A model generated the notes under the pieces. That model saw only the letters and a list, made by a program, of their open reading frames with translations. It was not told the DNA's origin and ran no database searches. Source: Cercophora sp. LCS_1 (lineage: Eukaryota > Ascomycota > Sordariomycetes > Sordariales > Lasiosphaeriaceae). From it: a stretch of 64,000 nt of DNA. Positions 55,855 through 64,000 of the stretch are shown one piece after another. The position numbers and the translations under genes were made by a program. Within the stretch, counting starts at the first letter, position 1; every line of letters begins with the position of its first letter. The DNA is taken from NCBI GenBank assembly GCA_036250225.1, contig JAPZLL010000069.1, forward strand, positions 61,853-125,852, in the 5' to 3' direction.

Positions 55855-58526
55855 ATGGAGGCCGTGGCAGCCATCGTGGGCGTAGCCGACGTCACAGCTC
55901 GCGCGAGTTCCAAAATCTGGCGACTTTGCGAGCTGTGGAAAGACGCACCACAGGATGTGTATTTTCTCCGCGATGATCTCGACCGCGCAAACCGCTTCTT
56001 TGCCTCGCTGAGAAACAGCCTCGAGACACTACCGCCTACAATGGGGCAGCCTCTGTCTCAGGACCTTGAGGGTTTACTCGGGAGCGGACACCGGACGATT
56101 TCGAGCCTGCAACTGCTTCTGGACGAGTTTCTCGATGATAAACAGGCTGGGACTCGACAAGTGGTTGAAATCAGCAAAAGGAGGAAGCTGTTGTGGTTGA
56201 GGAGCCTGTCAAAAGTTAAAAGGCTCAAAGGGGCTTTGAGGCAGACAACTGAGCAAGTTGGCCTGTGTTTGTCGCTGCTCAATGTGCAAGTCCTGTTGTT
56301 TTTCTTTTTGGTAGCCGAACGTGCGGCTGACCACCACCAACAGCACGCTTTCAACTGAGATTGTCATTGATGTCTCGCAGTCCCCAACTTCCGCGGAGCT
56401 ACCGCCGTACTCGGCTGGAACAACTCCTGGAGCTGGGGATAAAAGTGTCGCGCTCTTCGGGGCTAACACCATGTTGAGAGCCGCAGATCCCGACTTGGTT
56501 GAAGCCATGGCAACTCGAGACGCTCCTCAAATGCAGGCTCCAGGCCCGTCCCCAAAACCGTTAGAAGTTGATGATGCGCTGGACGTCCTCCAGAACAAGA
56601 TCGTGGACCGGCTGCATGGGAGGCTTGAGGAACAAGGTCGCCAGCTTGACGAAGTGAAGGATCTCATCCTGGCAGTCAGGGGTGGGAAGCAGAGCGCTGG
56701 ACGCTTGTTCGATGATTCAAGAGGGATGAATTCCTTGGAAGAGTCATTTGGCGGGAGAAAGTATCAGCCAGTCGTCAACCGAACAGGGGTCTGCCGGGTC
56801 AGTTGTAGCTGCGCTTGCCACTCAGCCGTGAATCGCAGCAAGTGGGAAATCTCGGGCTTGACGTGGAGCGTCTTTGGTTTCCTGCGAGTCGCCTTCGCAT
56901 CAACAAACTATCGGCCCTGCAACAGACCGCGGTGTAACAGAATCAACGGTCCAAGAAACCACCGCATGCTGACAGCCCATTGCCGGTTGCCAGGTTGGTT
57001 GTCACGGGCCATGATTTCGCTGTATGTCGCCGACCTTGGTGACCCGGAGTTGGTTATTCGTGTCTCCCGAGTCATCGGCCCAGACAGGAACGCTACAGCG
57101 ACCAGTATATTTGGCCATATCACCTCTGGAGAGGTGGCTGGGGTAAGAGCCGTCATTTCGGCCAGACCATCGTGTATCCATGATGTCACTGGTGAGTTGA
57201 CCACATGCCTGATGTGTTGAACAGCATCTCACAGCAATGGCAGGTCAGAGCGGTGTTAGTCCACTCATAGCGGCCTTCTTCTTCAGCAGAAACAGACAGG
57301 GCATTGTGCCGTTACTGCTTCAGGCTGGATCAGGTAGGACCGAGCCGCGTTGCCTCGACGAGTAGATTGCTGACCCGAAATTGCGTCAAGATCCATTTTA
57401 CACATCGCGCGGGGGCTGGAAGGCCATCCAATTAGCATTCAATGCGTTTCTTGCCCGGGAACCCGGCTGGGAGACGTACCCGGAACTGTTCGATTTTGCC
57501 GAGCTCGTCGAAGAGGAGGGATTCACGCAGCTGCATAAAATTGTCTCCGGGATGTTACCGCTTGATCTTGAGAAGGAGTTGGAGCGGTCATGGGTGAGGG
57601 CTCAGGTGAACACCAAAACCGCTCGGGGAGCGACGCCTCTCCACCTGGCCGCATCGAGAGGCGACTCCCAGGCCGTCCAGTTACTGATCGACGCCGGGGC
57701 AGACGTGGACGCCCAAGCCACCGAGGGATTGACCCCACTGCTTCAGGCAATAGAGGGGGTTCAACCGAACGTCATCCGTATTCTGATCAACGCCGGTGCT
57801 TCGCTCGACTGCCGGATGGACAATGGCAACACGCCTCTCCACCACCTTTGCTGGGCCGGAGGCAAGTTTTGGGACTGCAAAGACGACGTACTCGATGTGA
57901 TGGAACGCTTCATAGGGCTGGGACAGGATGTCAACTGTCGAAACAACAGGGCCGATACACCACTCACAAGATCGGCTATCATGAATTTAGTCCCCATTGT
58001 GGAGCTGCTCCTGCGCTACGGGGCGAACATCGACTACCAAGACCACGACGGAGACACAGCCCTCAACGAGACGGTGTACAACCACTCGTACGAGGTGGCT
58101 GAGGCTCTGCTGCGAAACGGCGCCAACCTTCGGATCCCCACACACCGAGCGGAGACGATGCTCCATCTACTGGCCCGTTTCGGCGATCTCAGACTGCTGA
58201 AAATATTTACCGAGACGGGGCAGGGGTTGAGCGGGATCGATTTGGGCGCAGTCGACTGTGACGGACGCACAGCTCTGGACGTCCTGGCTAGCCGTGGCCA
58301 GAATGTCGAGGAGCAGTTCCGGCTTGGCTTCCTCCAAGCGACAGCTTCGCTGCGGCGGTGCCGGGATCCGTCCGGGAGAACCCCAGGGTTTGGGACAAGT
58401 TTTGAGGGTGACCAATCCGACGAAGAGTTTTACGATGCGAGCGAGAATTGGGACGAACTTGGAGAAGAACCTGTCCAACAGGAGGTCGTGGATGGGGTTT
58501 CGAAGGAGGCGGGTGGTTCAAAATGA
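55855..58526 (+). CDS. ankyrin-repeat protein with fungal N-terminal signalling-type domain
   Basis: Start at 55855. The N-terminal ~145 residues (MEAVAAIVGVADVTARASSK, then LRDDLDRANRFFASLRNSLE) resemble the helical N-terminal domain found on fungal STAND and ankyrin proteins. Exon 1 ends near 56289; the second exon probably starts between 56344 and 56381. Later exon limits are clear: exon 2 to 57191, 57235-57333, 57391-58526. The middle has a Cys/His-rich block (CSCACHS ... CNRPRCNR) typical of this fungal family. At least five ankyrin repeats follow (ARGATPLHLAASRGDSQAVQ; GLTPLLQAIEG; GNTPLHHLCWAGG; ADTPLTRSAIMNLV; GDTALNETVYNHSYE). No nucleotide-binding domain lies between. The C-terminus is acidic. 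Possibly involved in self/non-self or stress signalling, by family analogy only. Confidence 0.8.
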
Positions 58527-59222
58527 TGAGTAGGGGTCTTTGCAGGGGGTTGCAGCTGCCGTGGAGCGAATGGGAGTAAAGTGTCCGGCGCAAACAGGAT
58601 CACTTTGCTGGAACATGACGTCAGGCCGCAGCGAAACGACAGCACGGCTGCCGACGACCTTTGTCATTTCTCAGAAAAATGATAGTGCCCTACCAAATAT
58701 TGGCCCCACCGCGTCGAGACGATGATGACATGCGCTGCAATTCCCCTGGCCAAAGGAACATTAGGGGTCTTCCCCCACGCGCCCCGCACTCACTTTCCAG
58801 GCCGCCCTCCCAATGCAACTTTGACAGTTAACAAGCTACTGGTCACGACTTCACCTCGGGTCTATCAGCTCGAAACGTCGCCCATGACCGCTAATTACAA
58901 CACGCTCGCAGGATGTAGCCCGCCCCTCGCCATCGAACAACGGCAAACCCATTCGACAGGTGGACGATTCCATGATTCTGCATGCCGGGAAAGATGAAAG
59001 GGGACCCTTGGGGTGCTTGGCCTTCGGGGTCCCCTCCTGCTGCCGGCCGACTGGCAGCTTCGGGCACATTTCCCTACGCGCGTCATAACCGTGACGCCAA
59101 AAGGACCTCGATCGTCGGACACGATTTGTCCCATAAGACGACCCTAGGGCGCCTCGAGTTGAGCCCTCCTCTGTCGTGCGCCAGGTACTCAGTCAGACCT
59201 TCTTAGAGGTTGTGTAATCGGG
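58527..59222. other. intergenic
   Basis: Upstream of the AT-hook/bZIP gene. No gene or clear element recognised. Confidence 0.5.
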
Positions 59223-60449
59223 ATGGACAATTCTCAACAGGCTCCCGGCGCAGGCAACATATATCCGGACGATGACAATGCTCAAGATGCGGGGTACGCC
59301 AACTCTTCGTACTCCGATCCCACCACCATGTCGGGAGAGTTTGGCAACATGCCCCACCCATATCCGGACGGAGGGGCGTATGCGCCCATGGTTGTAGCCG
59401 AAGGCCACGGGCAGTACCTCATCCAGGCACATTCCATCGATACAGCAAGCTACGGCGCGTACAGCCAACACCAATGGGCCGCCGGACCCTCGGCCAAAAC
59501 AAGTTTACGGGTAGACAATCAAGTGTCTGACATGAACTTGAGCCCCGGCTCGACCACGACCGACACGACGCCGTACCCCTACCAAGCCGAATACTTCCAA
59601 CAATCCAGCAACCCGGTATCCATTCGCTACCCGTCGTCCTTCACGACCAATTCCCCGTGGACAACAGCCACGTCCCTCTCACCCACGCCATCCAGTCAAA
59701 GTCAAAGCCAAGAACCATTCTCCGCGACCACCGGAACTCTCCCAAAACCGCCCCAGCCCCCTGCCAAGCGGAAGCGCGGCCGCCCACGCCTCTACGAAGA
59801 TGATGGCACCGAAGTCCCCAAGGAAACGCCCGGTCGACCGTCGGCATACACGTTTGCGTCGAGATCGTCGGGCTCCTCGTCATCCAAGACGCGCGCCTCC
59901 ACCTCCACCTCCGCCTCCTCCGTCTCCATTACGGTAGTTCCGAACACCCGTCCCCGTCCCAATTCCGACGCGCCTGACCAAGACTCGTCGAAACAAAAGT
60001 CGGTTCGCGCGCGCAACAAGGCGGCCGCAACACGGTATCGCCAAAAAACACAAGCGGCAATAGCAGAGTGGGAAGCCCAAGAGCAGGAGGTCTCTCTTCA
60101 GCGGCAGGCGCTCATGGCGTGTGCAGGAAAACTCAAGGAGGAGGTCTTTCAGCTGAAGAATGAGGTCCTCAGGCATGCGGACTGCGGGTGTCCGATGATT
60201 GAGGGCTACCTGGCGACCGCCGCGCAGCAGGCGTTTATGAGCTCGGGGGAGGGGAGGACAGATGGAGGGATTTCGCAGGGGATGGATCAGATGGCATTAA
60301 CGAGCCAAGATGACGGGACCGCGAGGGTAATGCACTTGGAGGAGTGCAGCATGCTCTGTGGGGAAGGCGGTTACATTGAGGGCTGGCAGGGGCAGGGAGC
60401 TGGATATGATGCGGAAAGGAATAGTGGTGGTGAAGGAGAAGGCGAATGA
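59223..60449 (+). CDS. AT-hook plus bZIP transcription factor
   Basis: Single-exon gene of 408 residues. A disordered N-terminus rich in Tyr, Pro, Gln and Ser is followed by a canonical AT-hook at about 182-191 (KRKRGRPRLY) and a Ser/Thr-rich spacer. A bZIP domain starts near 260: basic region RARNKAAATRYRQKTQ with the N-x3-A-A-x-x-x-R pattern, then a coiled coil (QEVSLQRQALMACAGKLKEE) and LRHADCGCPMIEGYL. The basic region and the H-x-D-C-x-C-P ending resemble the Atf/CREB-like fungal group (Atf1/Atf21 relatives), linked to stress and secondary-metabolism control. The acidic Gly/Glu C-terminus is unremarkable. Targets unknown. Confidence 0.88.
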   Translation: MDNSQQAPGAGNIYPDDDNAQDAGYANSSYSDPTTMSGEFGNMPHPYPDGGAYAPMVVAEGHGQYLIQAHSIDTASYGAYSQHQWAAGPSAKTSLRVDNQVSDMNLSPGSTTTDTTPYPYQAEYFQQSSNPVSIRYPSSFTTNSPWTTATSLSPTPSSQSQSQEPFSATTGTLPKPPQPPAKRKRGRPRLYEDDGTEVPKETPGRPSAYTFASRSSGSSSSKTRASTSTSASSVSITVVPNTRPRPNSDAPDQDSSKQKSVRARNKAAATRYRQKTQAAIAEWEAQEQEVSLQRQALMACAGKLKEEVFQLKNEVLRHADCGCPMIEGYLATAAQQAFMSSGEGRTDGGISQGMDQMALTSQDDGTARVMHLEECSMLCGEGGYIEGWQGQGAGYDAERNSGGEGEGE

Positions 60450-61712
60450 CACTGGCGCTTTGGTGGCCCTGCAGAAGCCACCGTGGCAAGGAGGAGGGTC
60501 GTGATATCTGAACAGCGATGCGAGCTAGAATCGCCTAGTGATTGACTCTGTTGGGGCTAGCCTTGAGATAATGATGGATGAGGAGTGTGAGGAGTGGCGC
60601 TGCACGATTTGACGATACCACAATTTTTTGCTAAAAGACAATGAGCATAGACAGAGAAACCCAATATGGGTCAAGTTGAGGCGTGTTCCGTCTCGACTTT
60701 CATCTACAGTCAGGAAACAGTTGACCCCCTCAGCAAGAACCAATCAGGGCATTTATATACATGTCCCAGAGACTCAATGTCGTCGAGTTGAAACGGCAAA
60801 GGGAAACCAGAGACCAGAGACCAGAGGCTCGGCAACCGGCAGGTCTGACCCACTGCGTGGGGTTGGTTCATGTATTGAATCCTGCGGAGCTCATTTCACA
60901 GACGGGTGCACTTAGTCAGGCGGATACGGCTCATATGTCGAAGTGCGTGCTCTCTAACCCCGCGGAGAGTAGCCTGGATTCCCCATTTCAGGTGCGCAGG
61001 TGTATTCGTGGTTCGATGCGTGGCTAATTCGACCGTCAGTAGTGTCGGACAATTTTTTTTCTCTTTTTTTTTCTCTTTTTTTTCTCTTTTTTTTGCATTT
61101 CCCTCTCTCACGGGAGGACTGGCGTGTTGACCAGCTGGGCCCCCTGGGGACAGGGATGGAGTGAGGTTATTCACTCTCTGTTCAATGTTTATCCTCTGGT
61201 GTGCTCCTGTCCTGCCTCAGGGGTTTGCCAACAGAGAAGGCGTTGCGCCACCTCCTGGCGCCACCTCCTGACGCCACCCCCTTGTTCAGTCAAGCCACAT
61301 GAAGGAGTGGCGAGATGATCGTCTTCACAGCACAGTTTACAAGAGAGTTATGCTTAGTGAAAAATGGCATTTTGGTTTTAATACTATTACTTCAGTATTG
61401 CATATTGAGTGCACATGGCCTGGCACACGAGGACGCGCAGACATCACGAAGACAATAGTTCATGTTCCATGTCGCTGACAGACTCTTTCTGGAATACCTG
61501 ACTTACATGCAATTAATGGGGTCGTTGAGGAGCAAAATCCAACAAATCCGATGCGGAGTTACCTTGACCCAATGCAAGTCCTGAAACACAATGCATGTAA
61601 TTGACTCCGCACCCAGAGAGGGGTACTTACCGCCGGTCCCGGAATCAAACACCACAGCTCCCCTCAACGCCACAACTCCTCAGCATTATCGTACCAAACC
61701 AGACATCCCAAA
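60450..61712. other. intergenic with pyrimidine microsatellite
   Basis: No gene supported. It contains an imperfect T8-9CTC repeat (listed separately) and a CGCCACCTCCTGG/A repeat of about 2.5 copies at 61248-61282. Confidence 0.45.
61053..61094 (+). repeat. T8-9/CTC microsatellite, four T-blocks
   Basis: T8-CTC-T9-CTC-T8-CTC-T8. A pure pyrimidine strand of 42 bases, probably slippage-derived. No coding role. Confidence 0.9.
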
Positions 61713-63053
61713 ATGGCACCCCCAATCAAAGTCGGCTTCGTAGGCTACGGCTTCTCGACCAAATGCTTCCATCTCCCCTTCATCCTCCCCAACGAGGACC
61801 TCCAAGTTTACGCCTTCCTCCAGCGAGCGGCGCCCCCGACCGATCCCTCAGCTTCCACCAAGCCCTGGGGCCACTGCACAGTTGACTTTCCCGAAGCCAA
61901 GCACTACCGCACGGCAGACGACTTTTTCGCCGACGAAAACATTGAGCTCGTCATCGTCTGCACTCACACCCACGAAGAGTTTGTCGAAAAAGCTCTACTC
62001 GCTGGGAAACATGGTGCTGGACCCTATCGTTCTCACGGCAAACAGCTGGAAGTCTAACCGAGACACAGTTGTCGTCGAAAAGCCCTTTGTAAACACCAGC
62101 GCCGAAGCAGACAGATTGATTGCCCTGTCCAAAGCCCAGGGCAAGATCTTGACCGTCTTTCAGAGTACCAACCTCCCCTTTTGAAGTCCCATCCCCCCAA
62201 TAACAAACCTCTGAATAATAATAAAAAACAGACCGCCGTTTCGACTCCGACTTCCGCACCCTCTCGTACCTCATCTCCTCCTCCGCCCTCGGCACCGTCC
62301 TCGAAGCCGACATCCATTTCGACTTCCCCTCGCCCAGCTGGATTACAGGCTGGACGTCCAAAGACTATACCCCCGGCTCGGGCATGGCCTTTGGACTCGG
62401 CACGCACACCATCGACCAAGCTTTGCATCTCTTTGGTACGCCGGCGTCGGTAACGGGCTTTTTCAGATCCAACAGGGGTGTGGAGAGTGATATCGACGAT
62501 ACGTATACCATCATCCTGCAGTATGCCGGGGAGCAGAAGAACTTGTTGGTGACGATCAAGACGGCGGTGGTGACGCATATGAAAGACCAGCTGAGGTTTT
62601 TTGTGAGGGGGACCAAGGGGACGTATTTGAAGGTTTGTTTTCTTCTCGTTTCCCCATTCATATATTAAACATCCCGTCAATCTTTGAAGTGAGACACGGG
62701 CTGACGGAAAACAGTTTGGAGTCGATCCCCAGGAGGCCAACGCCATCGCGTCTCCCGGCCGGGCGGCCGATGATCCTGGGTTTGGACTGGAGGATCCGTC
62801 GCTTTGGGGCACGTTGAGTACCACGACCGAGTTTGATTCCGAGAGCCAGTCGTTTGATGCGGCGAGCAAGTTGTTCGTTGGCAAGTTTCCCAGTCTACCC
62901 GGATGGTATCGGGGGTATTATGAAGGGGTTGTACAGGCGATCCGGGGTGAGGCAGAGCTGTTTGTTAAGCCGGAGACGGCGAGGGACGGGTTGAGGGTTA
63001 TTGAGCTGGCGAGGGTGTCTCATCAGGAGGGGAGGAGTGTGCCTTGGGAGTGA
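61713..63053 (+). CDS. Gfo/Idh/MocA family NAD(P)-dependent oxidoreductase
   Basis: Exons 61713-62013, 62069-62164, 62232-62632 and 62715-63053 encode 378 residues. The Rossmann fold starts VGFVGYGFSTKCFHLPFI (G-x-G-x-x-x-x-x-x-H). The family's E-K-P motif is VVVEKPFVNT, directly after the first intron. The substrate domain follows (FQNRRFDSDFRTL; GLGTHTIDQALHLFG; LSVSHQEG-like end). Homologues oxidise or reduce sugars and related polyols with NAD(P)H. Substrate is not predictable. The donors at 62014 (GTGCTG) and 62165 (GTACCA) are weak, but each joins conserved segments in phase. Without them the frame stops at a TAA near 62057 or a TGA near 62183. Confidence 0.9.
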
Positions 63054-63388
63054 GATGGAGTTTGATGGCTATGGAGGATTGGAAAAGCTGTTGGTCTATA
63101 CTTGTACTTGGGGACTTGTGTGAGAGAAAATGCACGTTAGTAAGGTAACAAAAGCGCAAGAGTTTATAACGGAAATTGTGGTGTCCAAACGGTCTCTCGG
63201 CTTAGTTTTAGTTTAATAAGGAATGCAGAAGGTATCGATCCGGACTCGATTCCCACCAGAGTCTATAACCTCGTGCCGAGAGCATGCTGTCGGACCGCGG
63301 CATCATCCACAAGGTTATATGTTCAAACACCCCCTTATCGGCACCCCGGACACCGGCACAAACTTTGTTTTTTTGGTGTTTTGGATTC
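63054..63388. other. intergenic, probable end of the mobile element
   Basis: Between the oxidoreductase and the transposase stop. The sequence around 63315-63360 (after a TATA dinucleotide pair, containing two CCGGCAC-type repeats) may include the terminal inverted repeat of the pogo-like element. The other end is outside the window, so this cannot be checked here. Confidence 0.35.
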
Positions 63389-64000
63389 CTAGCCACAAAC
63401 TATCTGGTCAATAGCCTCTGAAGCCTCTGAAGCCTCTGAATCCGATTGAGATTCTTCCTCTGATTTTTCCGATTCTACTACCTGCCGGCCCACGGCTCTC
63501 TGAGCCTCACGAATGTTCGCGATAGTTGCAAATTTATGTCGGAAACACTGCACTGCTTATTGAGGGCTTCAACGTGATTGTATTGCTTGTTTCTCTGGCT
63601 CTCTGGCAGAGCCAGAGAGCCGTATCTTATAGATCCATCTGTAGGATCCAGGCCACGCAGCCGTGGTGGCTTTGGCTTACTGGCGCCAGGCTTCCAGTCA
63701 GCGGGGCTGACTGGCTGCCAGGGGCCCCTTCCTTCGCCCAGCCGAGGCCTCCTTCCTTTTGACAATTTACCGTTCGGATTGACCTTGACCTTCTTCCTCT
63801 TCTTACCCTCTATATCGGCCAATTTGGCTTCCACTTGATCCTCTTTTTGTTTCAGTGAGGCTTTTTGGAAGTCGGTTGCCGTTACAGCTTTTTGCATTTT
63901 TCTGAGCATCATCCTCTCGCGTGGTGTGGCCTTGAACTCCTTGATTAAGTGGTCCACCTGCTTGGCCATTACCGAGGGCTTAGTGGGTGTAAGAAGAAGA
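63389..64000 (-). mobile_element. pogo/Fot1-like DNA transposon, 3' end of transposase, interrupted
   Basis: The minus-strand frame entering from the right edge reads LLLTPTKPSVMAKQVDHLI, then a basic coiled helix and GKKRKKVKVNPNG. This is the C-terminal region of fungal pogo/Fot1-type DDE transposases. The conserved continuation (KFATIANIREAQRAVGR, then an acidic Ser/Glu tail with three SEA repeats) resumes at 63531 and ends at a TAG at 63389-63391. In between lies a 228-bp foreign segment with a target duplication. As it stands the frame runs through the insert and stops at 63478, so this copy is broken unless the insert is removed. The catalytic domain lies outside the window. Confidence 0.75.
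63537..63764. mobile_element. solo-LTR-like insertion, TGTC...GACA, 5-bp target duplication
   Basis: A 228-bp segment starts TGTC and ends GACA and is flanked by ATTTA at 63532-63536 and 63765-63769. Five-base duplications and TG...CA ends are the rule for LTR retrotransposons. Removing the segment and one ATTTA restores the transposase frame exactly across its conserved C-terminal motif. Inside are two perfect hairpins with 3-nt loops: an 11-bp stem at 63597-63621 and a 9-bp stem CCAGTCAGC/GCTGACTGG near 63690-63710. A very short non-autonomous DNA element is the alternative. Confidence 0.7.

Noticed and set aside
63190..63300. Possible tRNA or tRNA-derived SINE (boxes resembling TAGTTTAATAAGG and GGACTCGATTCCC)
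   Set aside because: No consistent cloverleaf with acceptor, anticodon and T stems could be drawn on either strand.

Overview
The window looks like nuclear DNA of a filamentous ascomycete, most likely a Sordariomycete close to the Sordariales. Genes are split by short introns (45-75 nt, GTRNGT donors, CTRAY-like branch sites). They sit on both strands at about one per 2 kb. Several families are typical of filamentous fungi: HET domain, Zn2Cys6 factor, PigL-type N-terminal domain, CBM1-tailed esterase, and HMG-CoA reductase with a sterol-sensing domain. I could support 28 protein genes or gene remnants plus two nested mobile-element remnants. I saw no rRNA, tRNA or CRISPR array. Exon limits below come from splice sites read by eye and frame continuity.

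Layout. 0-7 kb: a TPR-SET protein cut by the left edge, a PigL_N/zinc-finger protein with a frame problem, a GNAT acetyltransferase with a GC-AG intron, and a membrane-anchored hemerythrin-like protein. 7-19 kb: a broken Ctr copper transporter, a Zn2Cys6 regulator, a four-helix membrane protein, an Ent3-like epsin, a cyclophilin with a mitochondrial leader, and RNA polymerase III subunit Rpc34. 19-28 kb: an MFS transporter, a secreted Kre9/Knh1-like protein, a cytochrome P450 and an LCM-type methyltransferase. 28-39 kb: a HET-domain protein tail-to-tail with a PARG-like glycohydrolase, a membrane RING-H2 protein, Sti1/Hop and the nicotinamidase Pnc1. 40-53 kb: HMG-CoA reductase, a 14-TM MFS transporter, a CE1 esterase-CBM1 facing a GH3 beta-xylosidase, and a two-RRM protein. 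54-64 kb: a small orphan gene, an ankyrin protein with a fungal N-terminal domain, an AT-hook/bZIP factor, a Gfo/Idh/MocA oxidoreductase, and a pogo/Fot1-type transposase interrupted by a 228-bp solo-LTR-like insert.

Functional links. Housekeeping genes (Rpc34, Sti1, epsin, cyclophilin, HMG-CoA reductase) alternate with accessory ones. The esterase and xylosidase form a plausible xylan-degrading pair. The P450 and methyltransferase could be tailoring enzymes, but no backbone synthase is in view. The HET gene and the PARG-like gene overlap at their stop codons, and a nicotinamidase lies 6 kb away. This gives a speculative NAD+/ADP-ribose theme next to a self-recognition gene. The clearest structural discovery is the nested insertion at the right edge.
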